Assembly (NCBI RefSeq): GCF_000525875.1
Contig: NZ_AODF01000030.1
Coordinates: 1 to 48,207 of the forward strand
Length of the DNA stretch: 48,207 nucleotides
Direction of reading: 5' to 3'
Source of the DNA: Listeria floridensis FSL S10-1187
GTDB taxonomy: Bacteria; Bacillota; Bacilli; Lactobacillales; Listeriaceae
The translations under genes and the position numbers were made by a program. Each line of letters starts with the position of its first letter. The stretch's first letter is position 1. Of the stretch, positions 8,006 through 17,023 are shown piece by piece. Under the pieces are notes generated by a model. The model ran no database searches, was not told where the DNA came from, and saw only the letters and a program-made list of their open reading frames with translations.

Positions 8006-8076
8006 AGCGGGTGAGGAGAATCGAACTCCCGACAACAGCTTGGAAGGCTGTGGTTTTACCACTAAACTACACCCGC
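8006..8076 (-). tRNA. tRNA-Gly (anticodon TCC)
   Basis: A complete 71-base cloverleaf on the minus strand: acceptor GCGGGTG/CACCCGC with T discriminator, D arm with TTTAGTGGTAAAAC, anticodon arm ACAGCCTTCCAAGCTGT reading TCC, and the T arm with GTTCGATTC. No CCA is encoded. It has its own promoter upstream (8118-8146) and a hairpin terminator downstream. Confidence 0.97.
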
Positions 8077-8117
8077 ATAATGACTAGGTTCTAACAGTTG
8101 TTCGTAACAACTTTTAT

Positions 8118-8146
8118 ATCATATCATCGAAATTTCATTTTGACAA
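8118..8146 (-). promoter_or_regulatory. tRNA-Gly promoter
   Basis: Minus strand: -35 TTGTCA (8141-8146), 17-base spacer, -10 TATGAT (8118-8123), about 40 bases upstream of the tRNA 5' end. Confidence 0.75.
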
Positions 8147-8305
8147 GACCTTTTCGATAATTTTATTGCTTTTTTGTTAAAAAAGCAGATTTGAAGGGTT
8201 ATCACAAACTCGTCTTATTACTTTCCCATTTCTTTCTAAAAAGATTCATAGTCTGTTCATATTTAAATTTTACACTGAATTTATCAAAAAGAACGAGGTG
8301 ATTCG

Positions 8306-10467
8306 ATGAAGAAAAAAATAGATCCTTACTTAGTTGGCATTATTCTGATTGCCGCGTTTTTTAACTTCTATGGAATTTGGAACGATGAAACGGTTAATCC
8401 ATATTATACAGCAGCAGTCACAAGTATGGTACAGAATTTTCATAATTTCTTTTATGCAGCTTTTGATCCTGCTGGTTTCATCACGGTGGATAAACCGCCT
8501 GTAGCCTTTTGGTTCCAAGCAATTAGTGCCAAGATTTTTGGTGTTCATGGCTGGAGCGTAATCTTACCACAAGCGCTTGCTGGTATTGGTTCAGTGATTA
8601 TTTTATATTTCCTAATTAAACCACGCTTTGGCAAATGGGCAGCACGGGCTTCTGCACTCATTCTAGCATTAACGCCTATTGCGGTAGCGGTTTCACGAAC
8701 AAATAACGTAGACGCGGTGCTCGTATTCTTCTTGCTTCTCGGTGCACTATTTCTCTTTAAAGCGGTTAATCGCGGCAAATTTGGTTGGCTTTTACTAGCC
8801 TTTGTTATGGTTGGAATTGGTTTTAATGTAAAAATGCTTCAAGCTTATATGGTGCTTCCAGCTTTTGTTATTTTTTATTTACTTGCTACTCGCCGCCTCT
8901 CATGGAAGAAAAAAAATCATTCAGCTAGGTATCGCACTTGTGCTGATGCTCGGTGTATCTGTTTCTTGGGCGGTGGCGGTCGATCAGACTAGCGCTTCCA
9001 GCAGACCTTATGTCGGTAGCAGTCAAACGAACTCTGTTCTGGAACTTGCATTCGGTTATAACGGGATGGAACGCCTTCTCGGTCAAGAAACTGGGATGGG
9101 AACAAGTGGAGGAATGGGAAGTTCTGAGGGAATGCCTAGCGGCGGAACTAATGGACAAACGGATGGAAGCAGTAGCGGTACAACAGATGGTAACAGCGGT
9201 GCTTCGCAGTCTGACGGGAGTGGCAGTCAATCAAACGGCACTCCACAAGCTCCTCCATCAAATAATGGTCAAGGTAGCAGCGGAACACAAGGTACTCCTC
9301 CAAGTGGTCAAGATGGAAACGAACCGGGCGGAACTCCTCCGAGCGGTGGCGGTGGACCAGGCGGAAACGGTGGCAGTCAAGGCGGCGGTTCTAAAATGAC
9401 AGGATCAGGCGGTATGTTCGGAACGGGAGAACAAGGTCCGCTTCGTCTCTTCCAAACAGCGCTTGGTGATCAAATTAGCTGGTTCTTACCTCTTGCTTTG
9501 TTCGGTATGTTGGCTATTTTCCTTGCATATCGTAACGAACAGAAAAAATGGTTCTACTTAACTGAAACGCAAAAAGAAATGGTCTTCTGGGCAGCATGGC
9601 TGGTTCCTGTTGCAGGATTCTTCAGTGTAGCAAGTTTCTTCCATCATTACTATTTGATCATGCTTGCTCCAGCAATTGCAGCACTCGCAGGGACAGGACT
9701 TGTTTCACTTTATACATTGTTCCGCGGGAATGTTTCTTGGAAAACCTATCTATTACCTGCTTCGATCTTACTCACTGGCGCACTTCAAGCATTTTATGTC
9801 GCACAATACAGCATGGCGCTTGGTATCTGCCTCGCAGTAGTTGTAATTCTTGCAGCCGTTCTGCTCGTTGCTTACCGCAAAAAAGCCATTAAATTAACGG
9901 CGAAATTGACGGCAGCTACACTTGCGATACTCTTGATTGCCCCAACGTACTGGTCACTCACTCCACTCATTTATGGCGGAAACAGTTCTCTTCCTGAAAC
10001 AGGACCACAACTAGCAACATCAAGCGGCGGCGGATTTGCAGATGCTTCTGTTGACACTGGGTTAATCAACTATTTAGAAGAAAATAGTGATGGCGAAACC
10101 TATCTATTTGGAACAACCGATGCAACTACTGCCGGACCATATATTATTAAAACGAAAAAAAGCTGTACTTGCAATGGGTGGTTTTAATGGAACTGATCCA
10201 ACGCTTACGGTGAGCGAACTGAAGAAAATGATTAAAAACGGCGAAATTAAATACTTCTATGTTCCAAGCAACAGCAAAGCTTCTGATTCCGCTGTGATCG
10301 AATGGATTGAAGAAAACGGAACAGCTATCGATTCATCAGAATATGGTTCCACGGTAAGCACAAATACAGATGCTAATTCTTCCGCTACGCAAACTACGAA
10401 TGGTGGAGGCGGCGGTGCTGCTGGTATGAATGGAACTGGAAACGGAACACTTTATCTACTCAAATAG
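8306..10467 (+). CDS. GT-C glycosyltransferase (YkcB-like, PMT_2 family), two frame breaks
   Basis: About 720 residues once repaired. The N-terminus matches ArnT/PMT_2 membrane glycosyltransferases: GIWNDETVNPYYTAAV in the first loop with an acidic residue, FITVDKPPVAFWF, and many membrane helices. An unusual Gly/Ser/Thr/Pro-rich loop (coding ~9100-9410) interrupts the helices, and a second glycine-rich tail lies near the C-terminus. The GT2 partner follows after 15 bases, the YkcC-YkcB arrangement: the GT2 loads undecaprenyl phosphate and the GT-C enzyme transfers the sugar outside the membrane, probably to a teichoic acid or another envelope polymer. Frame breaks sit in the A8 run at 8909-8916 and the A7 run at 10155-10161; removing one A at each restores the frame (WKKKIIQLG and KTKKAVLAMGG). 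Sequencing overcall is the likeliest cause. Confidence 0.88.
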
Positions 10468-10482
10468 GAAGGATGGTGCAAG

Positions 10483-11460
10483 ATGGCAAATAAAATCACT
10501 TACTCGGTTGTCATTCCTGTTTATAATGAAGAAGAAGTTTTGATGGCGAGTTATGAACGACTTACTGATGTGATGGAGACTCTTGGCGCAAGTTACGAGC
10601 TGCTGTTTGTGAATGACGGCAGCCGTGATGGTTCGCGTGACCAGCTGGATGCGATTCAAGCGCTTGACCCAAATGTGAGGGTGCTCCACTTTTCGCGAAA
10701 TTTCGGACATCAAATTGCAATCACGGCTGGAGTAGATTATGCAAGCGGCGAAGCGGTCATTGTGATTGATGCGGATCTGCAAGATCCGCCGGAGCTGATT
10801 CCAGAAATGGTGAGGAAATGGCAGGAAGGCTATCAAGTTGTTTATGCGAAACGCGCCGCCAGAAAAGGTGAATCATTTTTCAAAAAAGCTAGCGCCTCCA
10901 TCTTCTACCGAGTGCTTGCCAAACTTTCCGATACGCCCATTCCGGTTGACACTGGCGACTTTCGGTTGATGGATAAAAAGATTTGTGCGGAACTGCGAAG
11001 GCTTCATGAAAAAAATCCGTTTGTGCGCGGGCAAGTTAGTTGGATTGGTTTTAAGCAAACCGCGGTTGAATACTCACGTGATGAACGGCTATACGGGGAA
11101 ACGAAATACCCGCTTAAAAAAATGATTAAGCTTTCAATTGATGGTATTACTTCTTTCTCCTATCTACCGCTTAAGCTTGCTAGCTATCTTGGAGTTGCGG
11201 CTTCAGGAATCGGACTTCTTTATATGCTGACTATTTTATTCCAAAAACTATTTACATCGGTTACGGTCCCCGGTTGGGCATCCATTGTAATCATCCAACT
11301 AGTCTTTTTCGGAATCATCTTATTCGTACTTGGCATGATCGGCGAATATCTTGGGCGGATGTATGAAGAAGCAAAAGATCGACCTCGCTATATTATTGAT
11401 GAAGCAAATGGATTTGATGCACATTACCTTTACTTCGCTCGTCAGCAAGGTACAAAATAA
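10483..11460 (+). CDS. GT2 glycosyltransferase, CsbB/YkcC type (polyprenyl-phosphate sugar transferase)
   Basis: A 325-residue membrane-anchored family 2 glycosyltransferase of the dolichyl-phosphate-mannose-synthase type. Residues ~1-230 are the catalytic domain with VVIPVYNEEE, FVNDGSRDGS, the metal-binding DADLQDPPE, and RLMDKK. Two membrane helices follow (~235-255 and ~268-290). It should load a sugar on undecaprenyl phosphate inside the cell. Recalled L. monocytogenes counterpart: lmo0933, reported as GtlA in lipoteichoic acid glycosylation. Start at 10483 after GGAAGGATGG. It forms an operon with the GT-C gene and ends at a strong terminator. Confidence 0.92.
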   Translation: MANKITYSVVIPVYNEEEVLMASYERLTDVMETLGASYELLFVNDGSRDGSRDQLDAIQALDPNVRVLHFSRNFGHQIAITAGVDYASGEAVIVIDADLQDPPELIPEMVRKWQEGYQVVYAKRAARKGESFFKKASASIFYRVLAKLSDTPIPVDTGDFRLMDKKICAELRRLHEKNPFVRGQVSWIGFKQTAVEYSRDERLYGETKYPLKKMIKLSIDGITSFSYLPLKLASYLGVAASGIGLLYMLTILFQKLFTSVTVPGWASIVIIQLVFFGIILFVLGMIGEYLGRMYEEAKDRPRYIIDEANGFDAHYLYFARQQGTK

Positions 11461-11511
11461 GGCATAAAAAAAAGTCGAACCATTCATGAATGGTTCGACT
11501 TTTTTTATGCC
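11461..11511. terminator. bidirectional terminator
   Basis: A near-perfect inverted repeat of about 24 bases per arm with core AGTCGAACCATTC / GAATGGTTCGACT and flanking A/T runs. It serves convergent GT2 and lplA genes. Confidence 0.95.
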
Positions 11512-11517
11512 AAGAGA

Positions 11518-12513
11518 TTAATACAGTAGCTCGAGAAAATCTTCTTGTGTGATATTCCCGAAGTATTTTTTCACATCAATGCCTTGAAGTGATTCTTTCA
11601 AGCTTTCTGGTTGATATTTTGTACCACGCAAACGATCCTCTACTTCTTTTACATCACCAACTCCAAAGAAATCGCCAAAAATTTTAATATCTGTGATCAT
11701 TCCTTTTTGGACGTTTAAACGGATGTCAATCGAACCAACAGGAAAGCGTTTTGTCCGCTCTAAATCAAATTTTGGCGACTTGCCGTAATTCCAATCCCAG
11801 TTAGCATAACGTGCTTTTGAAATTTCGTGGATTCGCTCCCAATCTGCATCAGTTAATTTGTATTCTTTTACATCTGCAACACTTTCAACATTAAAAATAT
11901 AAAGCAACAACAAATCACGAAATTCTTCGGTTGTCATTTTTTCATCCATAAAGTCTGCGATATTCGCTACACGACTGCGAACTGATTTTACACCTTTTGA
12001 TTCTAGCTTATCTTTACGCGGCTTAAGCGAAGCTACAACATGATCGAGGTTAAGGTTATACATCAATGTTCCGTGGGAAAACATCTTGCCTTTTGTTGCA
12101 AACTGGGCATTGCCTGATACTTTGAAGCCGTCAATCAACAAATCATTACGGCCTTTCAGTTCGGCATTCACACCAAGTTTTTTCAAGGCTTCAACAATCG
12201 GCTGTGTAAATTTGGCGAAATTATGGAATGAATCTCCATCATCTTCTGTAATAAAACTGAAATTGAGGTTGCCCTCATCATGATAGACTGCTCCGCCGCC
12301 TGATAGACGCCGCACAACGATTACTCCATTTTTTTCCACATAGTCTGTATTGATTTCTTCAATCGTATTTTGATTGCGCCCAATGATAATCGACGGTTTA
12401 TTAATATAAAACAGCAAAACAGGCTCATCCAAATTGAGTTCAGTCAAAATAAATTCTTCCACAGCTAAATTAATTCGCGGATCTTTTTCATTATTATTGT
12501 CGATAAAATACAC
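11518..12513 (-). CDS. lplA: lipoate-protein ligase A
   Basis: A 331-residue full-length LplA, cytosolic. It adenylates lipoate and transfers it to E2 subunits and GcvH. Motifs: INKPSIIIGRNQNT, then the lipoate-binding RRLSGGGAVYHDEGNLNFSF, and the catalytic lysine in GFKVSGNAQ. A C-terminal accessory domain (~250-331) is present. The start is a GTG at 12513 preceded by AAGGGGTAG. It overlaps the repaired 3' end region of the metallo-hydrolase by a short gap of about 17 bases, so the two are cotranscribed. Recalled counterpart: lmo0931, LplA1. Confidence 0.95.
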   Translation of the reverse strand: MYFIDNNNEKDPRINLAVEEFILTELNLDEPVLLFYINKPSIIIGRNQNTIEEINTDYVEKNGVIVVRRLSGGGAVYHDEGNLNFSFITEDDGDSFHNFAKFTQPIVEALKKLGVNAELKGRNDLLIDGFKVSGNAQFATKGKMFSHGTLMYNLNLDHVVASLKPRKDKLESKGVKSVRSRVANIADFMDEKMTTEEFRDLLLLYIFNVESVADVKEYKLTDADWERIHEISKARYANWDWNYGKSPKFDLERTKRFPVGSIDIRLNVQKGMITDIKIFGDFFGVGDVKEVEDRLRGTKYQPESLKESLQGIDVKKYFGNITQEDFLELLY

Positions 12514-12530
12514 GTGTTTCTACCCCTTTT

Positions 12531-13263
12531 TTAAACAGTTTTTGTAAAACCTTTTTCTGCTAGCTCAATCGGCCCAGAATAGACCTCTGCGGCTTGTTTT
12601 TTTTAATTCGTTCAAATCCCCAACTTCAGGTAAATGGCTAAGAAGCAATGATTTCACATTAGCTTTTGTAGCAATCTCACCAACTTCAACACTCGCCATA
12701 TGTACTTTCGACTTCCCTGCCATTTCTTTGTAGAAATTGGTATCGGCAACAAGTAAATCAGCATTTTGCGCAAATGAAACGAAACTTTCTTGGTACGCAC
12801 TGTCAGCTGTATACACAAAAACGGTTCCGCCTGCTTCAATACGCATTGCGTAGCAAGGCACAGGGTGGACTGTCTTTAAAAAGGTAATGCTGAACGGTCC
12901 AATTTGGAGCTCGTCATTTGCATGATATTCATATGCTTTGGTTACACCTTCCATTTCTAGATATGAGAATCCGCGTTCATCTTCTTTATGCCCATAAACT
13001 GGGAGTACAGGAGGCTTATTTTCTTTCATCGAAAGCAGTCGAATATGCTGCAAAATCCCAAGGTCAGCAACATGATCTGGATGGTAATGAGAAATAATCG
13101 CTGCATCAATCTCATCAGGATCGATATAGTTTTGCATGATTGAAACTGCGCTTGCACCGACATCTATTAAAAGCTTAAACCCTTTTTCTTCAAGCAAGTA
13201 GCTTGAGGTTCCGTCGTTCGCTTTTGGATAGCCGCCCCAGTGTCCGAAAACTGTTAATTTCAT
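12531..13263 (-). CDS. metallo-beta-lactamase-fold hydrolase, one frame break
   Basis: A cytosolic MBL-fold protein of about 244 residues, related to RNase Z-like hydrolases of the YhfI type. Motifs: GHWGGYPKANDGTSSYLLE, then ISHYHPDHVADLG (metal ligands), VHPVPCYAMRI, and VYTADSAY. The start MKLTVFG at 13263 was chosen because the longer upstream reading runs toward the sortase terminator and lacks a ribosome site. The T8 run at 12597-12604 breaks the frame; removing one base restores a tail ending GFTKTV and a TAA at 12531. Substrate unknown. Upstream partner of lplA. Confidence 0.88.
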
Positions 13264-13344
13264 TTGTTTTGTCACCCTCTCTTCACAACTTTTATGATAC
13301 AACACTTCCCGCTTAAACCAAAGCAACAAGTTTCGAACACATGA

Positions 13345-13375
13345 AAAACCCATCCAGTGTGCTGGATGGGTTTCG
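13345..13375 (-). terminator. terminator of srtA
   Basis: A perfect hairpin with arms AACCCATCCAG and CTGGATGGGTT, followed by T on both strands. It lies just past the srtA stop and before the MBL gene. Confidence 0.9.
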
Positions 13376-13379
13376 TAAG

Positions 13380-14045
13380 TTATTTTGCGAAGTATTTTTG
13401 CTCTAATTCTTTGGTAAGTTTTTGCGTGTTCGATAGCTCACCGACCGCAACAAAACGTTTACTCGTCTCAGTAGGCTTATCACAAGTGATTAGCGTAATT
13501 CTATTATCACCTGCATCATCTAGGACACCCACTTCTGTCTCGCTCACAATTTTTGTTTCCGTTACTTTATATTCGTACAAATTTTTAAGGTCAGTTGTAT
13601 AAATCTTAGCACCTTTTTTAACGGTCATTAGCGGTCCAAATAACACAGATTCGTTTCGCATATGATGTCCCGCAAGCGGATAGTTTCCTTTACCCATCGA
13701 TTGGTTGGGAAGCATGGTTGTTGCACCTGCAATTAGGTTTGCTGTATTGGTTCCCTTCAAAATCAAAAGATTAATATCTACTGATGGGATCGCGATTGAA
13801 CCGACAACCGCATTTTTATCGTAATTTGCAGCTCCCTCTACCACGCTTTTCATAGAAGGAAGTTCAACACTATCATAGTCAAAAGTTGCTTTCTTACTGT
13901 TGTTGTCTTCAACTGCTTTCGCCGAATAGTTCGTGATATCGTCGCGTCCGCTCATAAACTTCACAATACCCGTTTTAATGAACGGCGAAAAAATGAGTAA
14001 AAGTCCAATAATCAAAATGACAACGGCTATTATTTTTTTGGCCAT
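13380..14045 (-). CDS. srtA: class A sortase
   Basis: A 221-residue membrane-anchored transpeptidase that links LPxTG proteins to peptidoglycan lipid II. It has one N-terminal membrane helix (~4-22), then the sortase barrel with His127 in AGHHM, Cys188 in TLITCD and Arg197 in SKRFVAVGE, the complete catalytic triad. Class A features are the N-terminal anchor and the TLITC motif. RBS AAGGAGG precedes the ATG. Monocistronic with its own terminator; the DNA glycosylase gene lies 54 bases upstream. Recalled counterpart: lmo0929. Confidence 0.96.
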   Translation of the reverse strand: MAKKIIAVVILIIGLLLIFSPFIKTGIVKFMSGRDDITNYSAKAVEDNNSKKATFDYDSVELPSMKSVVEGAANYDKNAVVGSIAIPSVDINLLILKGTNTANLIAGATTMLPNQSMGKGNYPLAGHHMRNESVLFGPLMTVKKGAKIYTTDLKNLYEYKVTETKIVSETEVGVLDDAGDNRITLITCDKPTETSKRFVAVGELSNTQKLTKELEQKYFAK

Positions 14046-14099
14046 AGTTTTCCTCCTTACTGCTTTTCTATTATATAGCAGAAGAAAAACAACTTCAAA

Positions 14100-14711
14100 T
14101 TAAAATCCATGATTCTTAAGGACAAGCCCTTTTTTCCCTGAAAGATACGGATTGCCATGAACCGTAAATCTGAGGGGAAAATGCGACGCCAAGCCTTTTC
14201 CAGATACCCCAATCCGCTCAGTCGCATCAATTTTGCGAGGCGTTTTTCCGGTCTCAATCCAGATATCACTTGTAAACAGTGTTTTCCCGTAATCAGAAAT
14301 CTTCATTTCAAGCGCTTGCGTCAATTTACCGGGGCCATTTGTCAGCTCGATTCCAGAACGACCGGAGCGGTTTTCCTGCATGGCGTTAAGTTCAGTAAGC
14401 GGTTCGAGTGCGCGAATCAAAACTCCTTCCGGAACGCCTTCTTTCATCGTGATGATATTGAGGAGGACTTGTCTATGCATTTGATACATATAAATTCCGC
14501 CTGGTTTCCCAAACATAATCTCTGTTCGTTTTGTTCTTCGCCCCGAATAGCTATGCGCCGTTTGATCGTTCCCGCCAAGGTAAGCTTCTGTTTCGACAAT
14601 CCATCCCGAATACTTTCTTTCTCCTGTATCATGAACCAGCTTCATGCCTAAAAGATCGCGAGCAACTTCAATGGTTGTTTTATGTTCAAAAAAAGATGCG
14701 CTTAGCTTCAT
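14100..14711 (-). CDS. 3-methyladenine DNA glycosylase (AAG/Mpg family)
   Basis: A 203-residue base-excision repair enzyme of the alkyladenine glycosylase family, which removes 3-methyladenine and other alkylated or deaminated purines. Motifs: [36 protein letters not shown] containing the catalytic glutamate, [40 protein letters not shown] and a closing GNPYLSG. Start at 14711 with AAGAGG upstream. Probably expressed with srtA. Recalled counterpart: lmo0928. Confidence 0.95.
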   Translation of the reverse strand: MKLSASFFEHKTTIEVARDLLGMKLVHDTGERKYSGWIVETEAYLGGNDQTAHSYSGRRTKRTEIMFGKPGGIYMYQMHRQVLLNIITMKEGVPEGVLIRALEPLTELNAMQENRSGRSGIELTNGPGKLTQALEMKISDYGKTLFTSDIWIETGKTPRKIDATERIGVSGKGLASHFPLRFTVHGNPYLSGKKGLVLKNHGF

Positions 14712-14804
14712 TGTGTAAAACCTCTTTTATTGTTTTTCTTTATTCTAGCAAAATTTCGCGAATGATTTCCAACCTAAGCCGTATGTGTAATGATTTCCCT
14801 TTTG

Positions 14805-14859
14805 TTAAAATTGTGTTAAAATGGTGTAAGTGCAGGTTCATCATTTACCTGCTTTTTTT
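14805..14859 (+). promoter_or_regulatory. ltaS leader: direct repeats and early terminator hairpin
   Basis: Two TTAAAA repeats spaced by 5 bases (14805-14810 and 14816-14821) are followed by a hairpin GCAGGT-N9-ACCTGC (14832-14852) with a T7 tract. No plus-strand gene precedes it, so the hairpin would terminate transcripts heading into ltaS. The second repeat also contains a possible -10, TAAAAT. Regulation by readthrough is an inference. Confidence 0.5.
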
Positions 14860-14911
14860 CATCATTTGGATAAAAGGCAACATATTAAATAGAGTGTAGG
14901 AGAGGTGTAAC

Positions 14912-16903
14912 ATGAAGGATGGAAAGGGAAAAATCCAAACATTCTTGAGTAAGAATTACGGATTTTTTATTCTAGCCGTCATTTTATTCTGGCTAAAATC
15001 AGTAATTGCATATGAAACACAATTCAAACTTGGTATTGAAAATGCGATGCAGCAATTTTTACTTATTATCAATCCGCTAAGTACAGCAGTATTCTTTATT
15101 GGATTGGCATTGTTCGCGAAAGGACGGCGTTCGTTCATTTGGATTATCGTCATTGATTTCCTTTTAACGTTCATTTTATACGCGAACATGGTTTACTACC
15201 GATTCTTCTCGGATTTTATTACACTTCCGAATTTGAATCCAAAACAAATGCAAAATATGGGTGATATGGGCGGAAGTGTCCTTGCACTCATGAGCTGGAC
15301 AGATATTTTATTCTTCGTCGATATCCTACTTCTAATCGGTTTGCTCGTTTTCCGCTTTGCAAGACCGGATAAGACGGCTCGGATTCGCGCAAGAAAAGTT
15401 GTCGGCGTGCTGACGCTTGGCGTCGCGATGTTCCTTGCAAACCTCGGTATGGCAGAAATTGACCGACCGCAGCTTTTGACAAGAACATTTGACCGCAACT
15501 ATATTGTAAAATATCTTGGAATGACGAACTACCAAATTTATGATGCTGTGAAAAGCACAGAGTCGCAAACACAGCGTGCCCTTGCTGACAGCAGTGATGT
15601 CAATGAAGTATTAAATTATACGAAGTCGAAATATGCAGCTCCAAATATCGAATACTTCGGCAAAGCAAAAGGCAAAAACGTGATTTACATTCACTTGGAA
15701 AGCTTCCAGCAGTTCTTGATCAATTACAAGCTGAATGGACAAGAAGTCACACCGTTCATCAATTCGTTCTTTAAAGACAAAAACACGCTTAGCTTTACAA
15801 ACTTTTTCCATCAAACCGGCCAAGGTAAAACTGCCGATGCTGAAATGATGCTTGAAAACTCATTATACGGATTGCCACAAGGTTCAGCATTTACAACAAA
15901 AGGCTCGAATACGTATCAATCCGCTCCAGCTATCCTAGGACAGCTTGGTTATGATTCAGCTGTGTTCCACGGCAACTATAAGAGCTTCTGGAATCGCGAT
16001 GAAGTTTACAAACACTTTGGTTATAAAAACTTCTTTGACGCTAGCTACTATGACATGAACGATACTGACGTTTCAAACTACGGGTTGAAAGATAAGCCGT
16101 TCTTTGCAGAATCTGAGCAGTATATTGAATCGCTGAAACAGCCGTTTTATGCAAAATTCATTACACTGACAAACCACTTCCCTTATCCGATTAGCGATGA
16201 GGATGCAACGATTGAACCGGCAAACACTGGCGATTCTTCCGTAGATACGTACTTCCAAACAGCACGCTATCTTGATGAATCGGTTAAATCATTTGTTACG
16301 TACTTGAAGGAAAAAGGTCTCTATGACAACTCCGTCATTATCATGTACGGCGATCATTACGGAATTTCTGATAATCACGCTTCAGCGATGACAAAAATTC
16401 TTGGTAAAGAATATAACAGTTTTGAAAATGCCCAAGCGCAGCGCGTACCATTCATGGTTCACGTACCTGGCGTAAAAGGCGGTATCCAAACTCAATACGG
16501 CGGCGAAATCGATATCTTACCGACTGTGCTTCACTTACTTGGTGTTGATACAAAAGATTACTTGCAAATGGGAACCGATTTGTTATCGAAAGATCACAAA
16601 CAGTTAGTACCATTTAGAAATGGCGATTTCATCGGCAATAATTACTCGCTGATCGGCGGCAAGTATTACAATCAAAATACCGGTGAGTTAATCGAAACTG
16701 AAACACCGGAAATGAAGCAAACAAAAGAAACGGTAGCAAAAGAACTACAGCTTTCCGATTCAGTCTTGCAAGGCGACTTGCTTCGCTTCTATACACCGGA
16801 AGGATTTAAGAAAATCGATCCGACCGATTACAACTACAACAAGAAAAAATCAGACAGCAAAACATCTGCTGATGAATCGACAGATAAGACATCTGCCAAA
16901 TGA
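14912..16903 (+). CDS. ltaS: lipoteichoic acid synthase
   Basis: A 663-residue polytopic synthase that polymerises glycerol phosphate from phosphatidylglycerol into LTA. Five membrane helices occupy ~15-185. A signal-peptidase-like site ALA (223-225) precedes the extracellular sulfatase-fold domain. Catalytic Thr307 is in GQGKTADAEM, with a metal ligand Glu263 in HLESF and MYGDHYGISDN further on; the glycerol-phosphate pocket motif HGNYKSFWNR is present. The C-terminus is a charged Lys/Ser-rich tail. RBS AGGAGAGG. Monocistronic, with a leader hairpin upstream and a terminator directly after. Recalled counterpart: lmo0927. Confidence 0.97.
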   Translation: MKDGKGKIQTFLSKNYGFFILAVILFWLKSVIAYETQFKLGIENAMQQFLLIINPLSTAVFFIGLALFAKGRRSFIWIIVIDFLLTFILYANMVYYRFFSDFITLPNLNPKQMQNMGDMGGSVLALMSWTDILFFVDILLLIGLLVFRFARPDKTARIRARKVVGVLTLGVAMFLANLGMAEIDRPQLLTRTFDRNYIVKYLGMTNYQIYDAVKSTESQTQRALADSSDVNEVLNYTKSKYAAPNIEYFGKAKGKNVIYIHLESFQQFLINYKLNGQEVTPFINSFFKDKNTLSFTNFFHQTGQGKTADAEMMLENSLYGLPQGSAFTTKGSNTYQSAPAILGQLGYDSAVFHGNYKSFWNRDEVYKHFGYKNFFDASYYDMNDTDVSNYGLKDKPFFAESEQYIESLKQPFYAKFITLTNHFPYPISDEDATIEPANTGDSSVDTYFQTARYLDESVKSFVTYLKEKGLYDNSVIIMYGDHYGISDNHASAMTKILGKEYNSFENAQAQRVPFMVHVPGVKGGIQTQYGGEIDILPTVLHLLGVDTKDYLQMGTDLLSKDHKQLVPFRNGDFIGNNYSLIGGKYYNQNTGELIETETPEMKQTKETVAKELQLSDSVLQGDLLRFYTPEGFKKIDPTDYNYNKKKSDSKTSADESTDKTSAK

Positions 16904-16905
16904 TC

Positions 16906-16941
16906 AAAAGCTCCCTAAACGAATGTTTAGGGAGCTTTTTC
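16906..16941 (+). terminator. terminator of ltaS
   Basis: Arms AAAAGCTCCCTAAAC and GTTTAGGGAGCTTTTT with a four-base loop. Confidence 0.93.
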
Positions 16942-17023
16942 TGTCTATTTATTTACTTCCATTCCCCTGCTTTCTCTGCTATTCTTATAAAGGGTCTTCA
17001 TTACATAGAAAGGAAAGGTTAAC

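Noticed and set aside
7901..8062. N-terminal extension of QueG
   Set aside because: It translates the antisense-flank and the tRNA-Gly gene, and the internal start has a good ribosome site.
8925..9399. Alternative-frame readings over the Gly-rich loop
   Set aside because: They are low-complexity shadows of the GT-C gene without ribosome sites.
8909..10161. Phase variation of the glycosyltransferase through A-runs
   Set aside because: Possible in principle, but the same type of break appears in metabolic and regulatory genes across the window, so sequencing error is simpler.
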